Shown here: piece by piece, positions 9,186 through 14,829 of the stretch
Position numbering within the stretch: the stretch's first letter is position 1
Layout of the letters: each line of letters starts with the position of its first letter
DNA from: a virus
Direction: 5' to 3' (one strand)
DNA: 31,639 nucleotides
Virus record (IMG/VR): IMGVR_UViG_3300025889_000568
Location: 1 to 31,639 of that record
Notes under the pieces: generated by a model
What the model was told of the DNA's origin: nothing
Databases searched by the model: none
Seen by the model: only the letters and a program-made list of their open reading frames with translations
Made by a program: the position numbers and the translations under genes

Positions 9186-10342
9186 GCTCTCGGCCTCACT
9201 GTAACTCTTGCTATCTCTCCGTCAGTCTTGTCGTATGTAATAACTTTGGCTCCTCGCCGTGATACCCAGCCACCTCTTGCTGCATAGGCATCCCTACCAC
9301 TCAACGTTGGGTGCATTTCGGCAATAGCGCCACCGTCCTCTATCAATCGTTCGTGATGATAGTGACCGGTATGAATGTAGGTATACGATGCCTTGCCCCA
9401 CATTTCCCTAAACCTTGGCTCGCTAGCAAATAGCTTGTGCAGATTAGCCAACTTTACTTTGTGACCATGATGGAAGCCCAACATAGTTTCTCCATGCAGA
9501 TAGGCATAATACGGAAAGTCATTGTCAATTACTTGCAGTCTTGGCTCGTCAGCAAACAGATGTTTGATGTGCTTACGAAGCCAGATGCTGCCTGAAATAT
9601 CATGGTTCCCTTCCGCTGAAATAACAAGCACCTCGTCAAACTTTCTCAGCATCATCCGCACAGCCTCAACCATCACCGACATGGACAGGTCAACCAGCTT
9701 GCCGTAACGGGTGTCGGCATCGAGGATATGGCCTGACTGCGGGGTAACGCTGAGGATCCCATCCCAGTGGAGGAAGTCTCCCAGCTGGCACAGCATCCCG
9801 GTCTTGGCTTTTGGGGCTGCTTGGATCATGTCATGGATGGAGTTCAAGAATACTTCTCTGGCAATGTGGACATCCCAGTCGTCGCCAGTTTCTGCCTCGT
9901 ATGCGTACATCCCGAGGTGAAAGTCCGTAATGGTAAGGAGTGCAAGCAGGCTTTCTTCCGTAGATTTTGGTGCTGCAGCAGGCTTGAATCTAGGCCATTG
10001 AGATTGTGCCGACTCAATCCTTTCGACCAGGATTTCAAACTGGCGCTGCTCGTCGGTCTGAGACTTAACCCATTGCCTGACAGGGTTGCCGTCCTCGTCG
10101 TAAAACGTGGACACCCCTTTGATCTTGTGACCATCTGGCACTGGCCTAAACCAGTTGTGCTGTGGGCTGTATCCCTGCTTGGCAGCTTTTCTCCTGACTG
10201 CCTGAGCGTGGTGCTTGACTGCTTCGCGCGTGCTGTTTAAAACTTTTGCCGCTTGATATTGTGACAGCCCTTCTACTTCACAAAGTTCAATCACTTTTCT
10301 TTGTTTTTCTGTTGAGCAAAACTGTAGTAACGGATGCTCCAT
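9182..10342 (-). CDS. HTH-metallophosphoesterase fusion protein
   Basis: A 386-residue protein. Residues about 8-55 form a helix-turn-helix of sigma/LuxR type (GLSQYQAAKVLNSTREAVKHH) with a basic tail. After a linker comes a calcineurin-like phosphoesterase domain showing all metal motifs in order: TDFHLG (D140, H142), GDF near 188-190, GNHD at 245-248, HHGH near 291-294 and HTGHYHH near 324-330. Such enzymes in phages are thought to act as DNA nucleases or phosphatases, and the HTH suggests DNA targeting. AAGGAGG lies before the ATG. It sits among replication and recombination genes, so a DNA-processing role is likely but not proven. Confidence 0.75.
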   Translation of the reverse strand: MEHPLLQFCSTEKQRKVIELCEVEGLSQYQAAKVLNSTREAVKHHAQAVRRKAAKQGYSPQHNWFRPVPDGHKIKGVSTFYDEDGNPVRQWVKSQTDEQRQFEILVERIESAQSQWPRFKPAAAPKSTEESLLALLTITDFHLGMYAYEAETGDDWDVHIAREVFLNSIHDMIQAAPKAKTGMLCQLGDFLHWDGILSVTPQSGHILDADTRYGKLVDLSMSVMVEAVRMMLRKFDEVLVISAEGNHDISGSIWLRKHIKHLFADEPRLQVIDNDFPYYAYLHGETMLGFHHGHKVKLANLHKLFASEPRFREMWGKASYTYIHTGHYHHERLIEDGGAIAEMHPTLSGRDAYAARGGWVSRRGAKVITYDKTDGEIARVTVRPRA

Positions 10343-10369
10343 ATTGTCCCCTCCTTTTAGTAATTAGTG

Positions 10370-10597
10370 TTAACCGTGTTTCTTAGACTCTTCAAGCAGG
10401 AGTTGGCGGTACTGCTGCCAGCTATCCTTGTCCTCTATGATGCCCTCAATGAACGCGTACAGCTTTTTCTCTATGCACCTATGGCGGAGTAGCTCTACCG
10501 CTATAGCTTGCTGCTGAGACGGCCTGAGAGACTTCCAGTGGTACTTCTGGTTGACGAATAGGTCCAACATCCGGTCATCTACTTGCTCAATACTCAT
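10370..10597 (-). CDS. Hypothetical helical protein, 75 residues
   Basis: A small, probably all-helical protein with no recognised family. It contains the basic/aromatic segment YHWKSLRPSQQQAIAVELLRHR and an acidic centre. AAGGAG stands 7 bases before the ATG. It is the first full gene after the repeat dyad at 10617-10735, and that ribosome site overlaps the stop of a micro-ORF built from the repeats. Confidence 0.6.
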   Translation of the reverse strand: MSIEQVDDRMLDLFVNQKYHWKSLRPSQQQAIAVELLRHRCIEKKLYAFIEGIIEDKDSWQQYRQLLLEESKKHG

Positions 10598-10607
10598 ATT
10601 TGACTCC

Positions 10608-10661
10608 TTATTTCAGTTTGTCCAGTTTGCCCAGCTTGCCCAGAACGTCCAGCAAGACCAT
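10608..10661 (-). CDS. 17-residue micro-ORF made of the left repeat array
   Basis: Reads leftward as MVLLDVLGKLGKLDKLK, an amphipathic Leu/Lys peptide in which each 9-bp repeat encodes one tripeptide. Its TAA is embedded in the AAGGAG ribosome site of the next gene (start 10597). It may be a leader that influences that site, or an accident of the repeats. An in-frame stop lies just upstream of the ATG, and no good ribosome site is seen. Confidence 0.2.
   Translation of the reverse strand: MVLLDVLGKLGKLDKLK
10617..10652 (+). repeat. Four tandem 9-bp repeats (left arm of dyad)
   Basis: Four contiguous units are seen: TTTGTCCAG, TTTGCCCAG, CTTGCCCAG, AACGTCCAG. The core is TGYCCAG. The units are the inverted form of those at 10700-10735. 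The arrangement resembles iterons or a repeated operator, but it also lies in frame within a leftward micro-ORF (LGK/LDK tripeptides). Confidence 0.75.
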
Positions 10662-10663
10662 GT

Positions 10664-10697
10664 TTTAGGGGGCCACCAGTACAACCCGCCCCCTAAA
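10664..10697. other. 10-bp perfect inverted repeat between the two repeat arrays
   Basis: TTTAGGGGGC at 10664-10673 pairs with GCCCCCTAAA at 10688-10697, leaving a 14-base loop. There is no T-tract on either side, so it is not a canonical intrinsic terminator. It sits at the centre of the dyad formed by the two 9-bp repeat arrays. Confidence 0.75.
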
Positions 10698-10734
10698 CCT
10701 TGGGCATAAGCGGCACTGTGGGCATTCTGGGCAT
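10693..10734 (-). CDS. 13-residue micro-ORF made of the right repeat array
   Basis: Reads leftward as MPRMPTVPLMPKV, with repeated MP-x tripeptides from the 9-bp units. Its ATG overlaps the stop of the ATPase gene (TAATG on the minus strand), so terminating ribosomes could re-initiate here. It ends inside the central hairpin. Function unknown. It may be fortuitous because the repeat core supplies ATGCCC. Confidence 0.2.
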   Translation of the reverse strand: MPRMPTVPLMPKV

Positions 10735-10735
10735 T
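10700..10735 (-). repeat. Four 9-bp repeats in inverted orientation (right arm of dyad)
   Basis: Units on the plus strand are TTGGGCATA, AGCGGCACT (degenerate), GTGGGCATT and CTGGGCATT, all in the same 9-bp phase. The core TGGGCA is the reverse complement of the left-arm core TGCCCA. The last unit overlaps the stop codon of the ATPase gene. Confidence 0.65.
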
Positions 10736-11918
10736 AGATTTCTGCCTGCCAAGAATAAAACTTTTTCCCATGCTCTCCTCTGCGCTCCAGCTTTAGGTGA
10801 TTACCCTTGAGAAGATCAATGCAGGTACGCAAAGTCTTGCGAGTGCAAGAGTTGGGGTTGATCTCATGGTCATTGAGCAGGTCAAACAGATCGCTTTGAG
10901 AGAAGGATCTGCCAGTTTTCATTACGCTACTGAGGAAAATAAACTCATCTTCGTACTTGGCAAGCGCCCTCCCAACGTTGATTTGCGCCCGCTGCTTGGC
11001 TTTCAGCCCTGCAATGTCGTCGGCTGTCATGAACTGTACCGAATCCACCGACTCCTCATAACCCACTAAAGCTCCAGTCTGCTTGTACTTGAAGCCGCCC
11101 TCGAAGCTGATCTGACTACGATCTTTCTCATTAATTACTAAAAGCTCTTGATGTAGAGCGAACTTATCGTTTAGCGGATCAAGGCCAAACATATTGTCAA
11201 CGTCTGCTTTTAGATCGCCGACTCCCTCATATACCAAGCGACCATCCATACTCCGGTGCTTATTGCAGTGACCGAGCAGGATAACTGTGCCGCCAGCCGC
11301 AGCAAACTCCCTGAATACGTGGAGAACCTCGCGCATATCCCCTTTGTTTAGTACTGGGGCAAACTTTTTCAGGGTGTCACAGATGACGATCTTTCCATCG
11401 GCCTCGCCCTCAAGACGGATTGCATTCAGCAACCGTAGGGCATCTGCCGTGGTGCGAAGAGAAGGGTCTGGAGAATTAGCCAGCGTAACCATTGTCATGC
11501 CGTGACGATGGCCCAGCTTAGCCTTTTGCAGTACGCCCTTGGCCCCGTCATCCTCGTTGAAATAGATAACATCTGAGCCTTTGATCAGGTTGTTACGGAT
11601 GGACTGGAACAGGTTGCCAAGAATCCAAACTGTTTTACCTGCGCCACTAGGTGCATACACCAGCGTCACTGTTCCAGTGGTAATCATGCCAGGAATAACG
11701 TCACGTTCTTTAGACAGGCGATCTTCTAGCTCTGTGATTCGGTCGTTGATAGAGGCGTTCTTTAGCCTTCTGAGCGACGATAATGTTTCTTGGTGGGATA
11801 CCCCATTAGGTTGGCTATCGTTTAATACAGGGCCATTCAGGGGCTTTATAGGGGTTACTGTGCTTACGGTCTTGCTTGGGTTTTGTTCTAGACAATACAG
11901 CGCCCAGTCATCTGACAT
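10734..11918 (-). CDS. RepA/RecA-type AAA ATPase (putative replicative helicase or loader)
   Basis: A 394-residue protein with a disordered N-terminal 50 residues followed by a RecA-fold ATPase. Walker A is APSGAGKT (about 89-96), Walker B is KIVICD (about 176-181), and a further strand motif GTVILLGHCNKH (about 210-221) matches hexameric RepA/DnaB-like helicases and KaiC/RecA relatives. The C-terminal 80 residues look like a winged helix (SQSDLFDLLNDHEINPNSCTR onward). Probably unwinds or remodels DNA at the phage origin. It is the first gene of the leftward replication block, has AAGGAG before its ATG and a divergent control region upstream, and the 9-bp-repeat dyad starts at its stop codon. 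Confidence 0.75.
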   Translation of the reverse strand: MSDDWALYCLEQNPSKTVSTVTPIKPLNGPVLNDSQPNGVSHQETLSSLRRLKNASINDRITELEDRLSKERDVIPGMITTGTVTLVYAPSGAGKTVWILGNLFQSIRNNLIKGSDVIYFNEDDGAKGVLQKAKLGHRHGMTMVTLANSPDPSLRTTADALRLLNAIRLEGEADGKIVICDTLKKFAPVLNKGDMREVLHVFREFAAAGGTVILLGHCNKHRSMDGRLVYEGVGDLKADVDNMFGLDPLNDKFALHQELLVINEKDRSQISFEGGFKYKQTGALVGYEESVDSVQFMTADDIAGLKAKQRAQINVGRALAKYEDEFIFLSSVMKTGRSFSQSDLFDLLNDHEINPNSCTRKTLRTCIDLLKGNHLKLERRGEHGKKFYSWQAEI

Positions 11919-11969
11919 TTGCCACTCCTTTTTTTGTGTGTGTGAAACCTGTAACTGTCTCGCAACCGC

Positions 11970-12024
11970 TAAAGTTTGTCAACAAGTACCTCACCTTTTT
12001 AATGTTTTCAAATGTTGACATTTG
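11970..12024. promoter_or_regulatory. Divergent control region with two TGTTGACA operator candidates
   Basis: Between the leftward ATPase and rightward erf genes the octamer TGTTGACA occurs twice in opposite orientation: on the minus strand at 11984-11977 and on the plus strand at 12013-12020, centres 36 bp apart. The second lies in a perfect 7+2+7 dyad, CAAATGT-TG-ACATTTG (12009-12024). Both contain TTGACA, a consensus -35. A repressor binding here could control both promoters. No repressor gene was recognised in the window. Confidence 0.5.
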
Positions 12025-12043
12025 TTATCAATAGTTTTAAATT
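12015..12043 (+). promoter_or_regulatory. Sigma70-like promoter for erf operon
   Basis: TTGACA at 12015-12020 is a perfect -35. Seventeen bases later TAAATT (12038-12043) is a 4/6 match to -10. The -35 is embedded in the CAAATGT/ACATTTG dyad, so it could be repressible. The erf ribosome site AGGAGG (12059-12064) follows. Confidence 0.5.
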
Positions 12044-12069
12044 GGGATCAGATCAAACAGGAGGCAGTT

Positions 12070-12465
12070 ATGAAAAGTAAATTATTTGAAACCCTTCTTG
12101 CTGTTCAGCAGGAATTATCTCACGCCAAGGCATCGGCTACTAATCCACACTTCAAGAGCAAGTACGTTCCTTTTGAAGAGTTGTGGGATTACGCAAAGTC
12201 TATGTTAAACAGTCATGGCATCCTACTTCAACAGATCAGCCATGAATGTGATGTTGGGGCTTGCATTGAAACAGTCTTGGTTGGGCATGAAGAAATGTTT
12301 AGCACTGGCAAGATGATTGTCCGAGCAGACAAGCCAACAGCGCAAAGCTTTGGTAGCGCAGTGACCTACGCCAAGCGATACAGCTTGTCAATGGCATTGG
12401 GCATTGGGGCAGACAAGGATGACGACGCTAACGCCGCAACATCTGGGCAGAAGCGGTCATGGTAG
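12070..12465 (+). CDS. erf: ERF-family single-strand annealing recombinase
   Basis: A 131-residue protein matching the core of the ERF family (P22 Erf): a helical opening KLFETLLAVQQELSHAKASATNPHFKSKY, the PFEELWDYAKSMLNSHGILLQQ segment, then SFGSAVTYAKRYSLSMALGIGADKDDDAN. The TYAKRYSL...DKDDDAN stretch is the family signature. It anneals complementary single strands during phage recombination and genome circularisation. The ATG at 12070 was chosen over 12022 because AGGAGG sits 5 bases upstream and the family begins here. The protein is short compared with P22 Erf because the C-terminal domain is missing, which is common. Expressed from the divergent promoter region. Confidence 0.85.
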   Translation: MKSKLFETLLAVQQELSHAKASATNPHFKSKYVPFEELWDYAKSMLNSHGILLQQISHECDVGACIETVLVGHEEMFSTGKMIVRADKPTAQSFGSAVTYAKRYSLSMALGIGADKDDDANAATSGQKRSW

Positions 12466-12698
12466 AAACCTATGAGGAGTTCCTATCCTACATGGAAGCC
12501 GTGCGGAATAACTTTGACTTCATTTGTGAGGTCAAGACCGCAGTGGCTAATGAGGACTGGGACATCCTCAGAGGCATCATCGAAGACACACCAAACGAAG
12601 TTAAGGAGGCATTGAATTTAGCACCATCAAAGGGTGGAATCTTTACCACCTACGAAAACCGTGTAATGAAAATCAACCCTAGTAGGAATGAGATATGA
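12459..12698 (+). CDS. Hypothetical acidic protein, 79 residues
   Basis: A small acidic, probably helical protein beginning MVETYEEFLSYMEAVRNNFD, with Trp/Asp-rich centre and a short basic C-terminus. No family recognised. Its start overlaps the end of erf by 7 bases and its end overlaps the next gene by 4 (ATGA), so it belongs to a tightly coupled recombination operon and may be an accessory of the annealing protein. Confidence 0.6.
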   Translation: MVETYEEFLSYMEAVRNNFDFICEVKTAVANEDWDILRGIIEDTPNEVKEALNLAPSKGGIFTTYENRVMKINPSRNEI

Positions 12699-12961
12699 GT
12701 GAAGAAAAGCAATTTGTAGACGGCCTTATCATCAAGCATCCAGGCGATAACGCTCCGGATTTTGTTAAGGCAAAGCTGTCTTTTAAGCTGGACGAGTTTA
12801 AAGATTGGGTCAGCAAGTGCGTCAAGGAAGATCCCACGCTTGAGTGGCTGAACGTGGAAATCAAAGAGTCACGAGGCGGCAAACTGTACGCCGAGAGAAA
12901 TACTTGGAAGCCGCAAGAGCAGTCAGCGCCGGCAGCGTCAACAGCCGATGTCCCTTGGTAA
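12695..12961 (+). CDS. Small protein with SSB-like C-terminal tail
   Basis: An 88-residue protein with a compact, probably beta-rich core (FVKAKLSFKLDEFKDWV, then LEWLNVEIKESRGGKLYAERNTWKP), an Ala/Ser/Gln linker, and the terminal residues ADVPW. Bacterial single-stranded DNA-binding proteins end in an acidic peptide followed by PF (DDDIPF type), so the DVPW end, the linker and the location right after erf suggest an SSB-like or replication-interacting protein. This is inference, since no OB-fold motif can be proven by eye. The gene is followed by an intrinsic terminator. Confidence 0.6.
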   Translation: MSEEKQFVDGLIIKHPGDNAPDFVKAKLSFKLDEFKDWVSKCVKEDPTLEWLNVEIKESRGGKLYAERNTWKPQEQSAPAASTADVPW

Positions 12962-12981
12962 TCTGCCACCGTCCATCAAGC

Positions 12982-13004
12982 GCCCCGCTAGTCGGGGCTT
13001 TTTT
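12982..13004 (+). terminator. Rho-independent terminator after erf block
   Basis: GCCCCG (12982-12987), a 5-base CTAGT loop, CGGGGC (12993-12998), then six T. A textbook intrinsic terminator on the plus strand, 20 bases after the SSB-like gene. It lies just before the ribosome site of the next gene, so downstream genes need readthrough or another promoter. Confidence 0.85.
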
Positions 13005-13016
13005 CAAGGAGAGAAA

Positions 13017-13250
13017 ATGAGCGAGCAACCTGAATACCTTTACTACCGTGATCTGTTTCAGATCTTCAAGGCATACACCACGCCCAAGCTGATGCGGGTG
13101 CTGGACGAGCAGGGCATCAAATACTTTACCGACGCGAAGGGCAAACCATTTACCACCCGCAGTGCCATCGAAGGGGCATTGGGATCGGAGAGCGCCGCAC
13201 CACCTTCGTCGCACCGAGAGCCAGTGGTTACTGCAACATCGCTAGGCTGA
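13017..13250 (+). CDS. DUF4224-like small protein
   Basis: A 77-residue protein. EYLYYRDLFQIFKAYTTPKLMRVLDEQGIKYF followed by GKPFTTRSAIEGAL resembles DUF4224 proteins of phages and prophages (a helix-turn, then a strand with GxPxxxR), whose function is unknown. The ATG at 13017 was preferred to 12948 because AAGGAGAG lies just upstream and the longer reading would run through the terminator hairpin. The last 20 residues are low complexity. It lies between the terminator and the methyltransferase. Confidence 0.55.
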   Translation: MSEQPEYLYYRDLFQIFKAYTTPKLMRVLDEQGIKYFTDAKGKPFTTRSAIEGALGSESAAPPSSHREPVVTATSLG

Positions 13251-13303
13251 ATAGGGCGCGAGGCAGCGGCACGCTCATTCCGCAACCATCGAAGGGTATA
13301 GGC

Positions 13304-14212
13304 ATGAGGTACGGTTCAATATGCTCTGGCATAGAGGCTGCGACTATGGCGTGGCATATATTAGGATGGGAGCCTGCATTTTTCTCTGAAATAGAACAGT
13401 TCCCGCGCGAAGTGCTGGCGCACCATTACCCAGAGGTTCCATGCCACGGGGACTTCACTACCATTAGAGAGGATGATTATGGATCAATCGAACTTTTGGT
13501 TGGGGGAACCCCCTGCCAATCATTCAGCATCGCCGGACTCAGAGGCGGCATGGATGATGAGCGCGGTAACTTGGCACTCGAATTCATTAAGCTTGCTCAA
13601 CGCAAGTGGCCCAAATGGGTGGTCTGGGAAAACGTCCCCGGCGTCTTGTCATCGAACGGAGGACGGGACTTTGGCTCCTTCCTCGGGGCGCTGGCTGAAA
13701 TCGGGTATGGGTTCGCCTACCGAGTTCTTGACGCTCAATACTTCGGAGTGGCCCAGCGGCGCCGCCGTGTGTTCGTTGTCGGATACCTTGGAGACTGGAG
13801 ACGTGCCGCAGCGGTTCTTTTTGAGCGCGAAAGCCTGTCAGGGAATCCTGCGCCGAGCCGAGAAAAGGGGGAAAAAGTTGCCCCCGATGCTGAGATCAGC
13901 TCTGGAAGCGACCCTGAGCTGATGGCAACGCTCTGCGCCAAGGACAACGAGAAGTGGGGCTGTAACCAGTGGGTGGATGAGGGTAAGGCAATTATTTGCC
14001 CCACACCTAACCGCCATGGCGTTAGACGCCTGACACCAACGGAGTGCGAGAGGCTACAGGGATTCCCCGATGGCTTCACGCAGATCCCGTACCGCAACAA
14101 GCCAGCAGATAAGTGTCCCGATGGGCCGAGGTACAAGGCTCTGGGCAACTCAATGGCTGTACCCGTGATGCGTTGGATCGGTGAGCGGATACAGCAGGTC
14201 GATAACTTATGA
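13304..14212 (+). CDS. dcm: DNA (cytosine-5) methyltransferase
   Basis: A 302-residue C5 methyltransferase with the conserved motifs in order: I SICSGIEAATMAW (about 5-17), IV GGTPCQSFS with catalytic C71, VI WENVPG (about 108-113), VIII QRRRRVFVVG (151-160), IX RRLTPTECERLQGFPDG (241-257), X GNSMAVPVM (281-289). The target recognition region between VIII and IX is short (about 80 residues), so specificity is not predictable. It probably methylates phage DNA to avoid host restriction, complementing the ArdC-like protein. The region is GC-richer than the virion genes. A second reading frame within it is also likely coding. The stop overlaps a 22-codon ORF. Confidence 0.92.
   Translation: MRYGSICSGIEAATMAWHILGWEPAFFSEIEQFPREVLAHHYPEVPCHGDFTTIREDDYGSIELLVGGTPCQSFSIAGLRGGMDDERGNLALEFIKLAQRKWPKWVVWENVPGVLSSNGGRDFGSFLGALAEIGYGFAYRVLDAQYFGVAQRRRRVFVVGYLGDWRRAAAVLFERESLSGNPAPSREKGEKVAPDAEISSGSDPELMATLCAKDNEKWGCNQWVDEGKAIICPTPNRHGVRRLTPTECERLQGFPDGFTQIPYRNKPADKCPDGPRYKALGNSMAVPVMRWIGERIQQVDNL
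13473..13922 (+). CDS. Overlapping-frame protein inside dcm
   Basis: A 149-residue open frame in +1 relation to dcm. I recall products of this kind recurring inside phage dcm genes, with the features seen here: KTSPA...TEDGTLAPSSGRWLKSGMGSPT, then VCSLSDTLETG, then a basic PQRFFLSAKACQGILRRAEKRGKK segment. The dcm frame over the same bases also looks conserved (QRRRRVFVVG to RRAAAVLFERESL). GAGAGG at 13467-13472 precedes the second ATG (13479) by 6 bases. The basic C-terminal part suggests nucleic-acid binding, but no function is known to me. It could still be a by-product of constraint on dcm. Confidence 0.5.
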   Translation: MIMDQSNFWLGEPPANHSASPDSEAAWMMSAVTWHSNSLSLLNASGPNGWSGKTSPASCHRTEDGTLAPSSGRWLKSGMGSPTEFLTLNTSEWPSGAAVCSLSDTLETGDVPQRFFLSAKACQGILRRAEKRGKKLPPMLRSALEATLS

Positions 14213-14277
14213 CTGAAGCAGAACACTACAGGGCAAAGTACGTTGCGTACCGCGCCCTATGCCTGGAGGATACATGA
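14209..14277 (+). CDS. 22-residue micro-ORF between dcm and DUF3310
   Basis: Begins MTEAEHYRAKYVAYRAL and ends CLEDT. Its ATG overlaps the dcm stop (ATGA, 14209-14212) and its stop overlaps the next ATG (ATGA, 14274-14277), so it fills the gap exactly. GGAGG near its end is the ribosome site for the next gene. A charged helical peptide is predicted. It may be a true small protein or only a coupling device. Confidence 0.4.
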   Translation: MTEAEHYRAKYVAYRALCLEDT

Positions 14278-14486
14278 ACTGGAACACCGAGCAAGTCGGC
14301 GGCAGCCATTACAAAGCACTAAAGATTCAGCCACTAGAGTATGCACTAGAGAATAATCTTGGCATCTGCGAACACGCCATTATCAAGTATGTTTCACGAT
14401 GGCAGTCTAAAGGTGGTGTTCAGGATTTACAGAAGGCCCGTCATTACATTGATATTCTTATTGAAAGAGAAAGGGCTAAAAAATAG
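14274..14486 (+). CDS. DUF3310 family protein
   Basis: A 70-residue protein with the complete DUF3310 pattern: QVGGSHYKALKIQPLEYALENN, then HAIIKYVSRWQSKGGVQDLQKARHYIDILIE. The family is common in phages and is sometimes labelled a nucleotide kinase-like (SaV) protein, with unproven function. The ATG at 14274 was chosen over 14259 because TGGAGGA is 4-5 bases upstream and the family starts with the residues before QVGGSHY. It is the last gene of the rightward early block. Confidence 0.85.
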   Translation: MNWNTEQVGGSHYKALKIQPLEYALENNLGICEHAIIKYVSRWQSKGGVQDLQKARHYIDILIERERAKK

Positions 14487-14566
14487 GGCAGCGATTCCGT
14501 CCACCGGGGCGCTGCAGACCGGCTCAATCAGGCTAGGAGTGAAAGCCTTGGACGCGTCCGAGTTTA
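14487..14566. other. Convergent intergenic region with short dyads
   Basis: This gap separates a rightward and a leftward gene. It contains GCAGCG/CGCTGC (14488-14493 with 14510-14515), GGCT/AGCC (14531-14534 with 14544-14547) and a perfect 10-bp palindrome GGACGCGTCC (14550-14559). None has a T-tract, so they are at most weak or Rho-assisted terminators. Confidence 0.4.
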
Positions 14567-14728
14567 CTAGCAATCAGGATCAAAGTCATGCCATTCTTGC
14601 GCCTTGTCTGGCTCATATCCTTGAAGGTTGTAGGCATCCCAGCACTCATCACACATTCCGTTGTCATCTACAAAGCCCGGCTCTACAAGCTCGCCGCATT
14701 CAGTGCATTCAACAAACTCATCTTCCAT
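14567..14728 (-). CDS. Small zinc-ribbon protein
   Basis: A 53-residue acidic protein with two CxxC knuckles, CTEC and CDEC, about 22 residues apart, the pattern of a zinc ribbon. The C-terminal part is acidic and aromatic. The ATG at 14728 is preferred over an upstream in-frame start because GGGGGAG lies directly before it, following the stop of a 30-codon membrane ORF. Such small zinc ribbons in phages often bind host proteins or nucleic acid, but the role here is unknown. Confidence 0.6.
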   Translation of the reverse strand: MEDEFVECTECGELVEPGFVDDNGMCDECWDAYNLQGYEPDKAQEWHDFDPDC

Positions 14729-14736
14729 AACTCCCC

Positions 14737-14829
14737 CTAGATAGAAGTAAACCATAAAGCTAATTCAATGCCGCCATATAAAGCAATGACGGCTGCTAAA
14801 GCTATCCACATCTCATTAGTATCAGTCAT
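14737..14829 (-). CDS. 30-residue single-pass membrane micro-protein
   Basis: Begins MTDTNEMWIALAAVIALYGG and continues hydrophobic, giving one predicted membrane segment (about residues 8-28) with an acidic N-terminus. The ATG overlaps the upstream gene's stop (TAATG on the minus strand) and a GGAG site lies about 8 bases upstream. The next gene's ribosome site begins at its TAG. Placement in an operon of small accessory genes makes it a plausible real gene. Function unknown, with a membrane or superinfection-type role as one possibility. Confidence 0.5.
   Translation of the reverse strand: MTDTNEMWIALAAVIALYGGIELALWFTSI

Noticed and set aside
9767-10240. 157-codon plus-strand frame opposite the metallophosphoesterase
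   Set aside because: Mirror of a conserved enzyme. No ribosome site and no protein-like pattern.
10617-10735. CRISPR-like array
   Set aside because: Units are 9 bp, contiguous without spacers, and inverted between halves.
12022-12069. Extended N-terminus for Erf
   Set aside because: Lies upstream of a clear AGGAGG site and inside the promoter region. Family homology begins at 12070.
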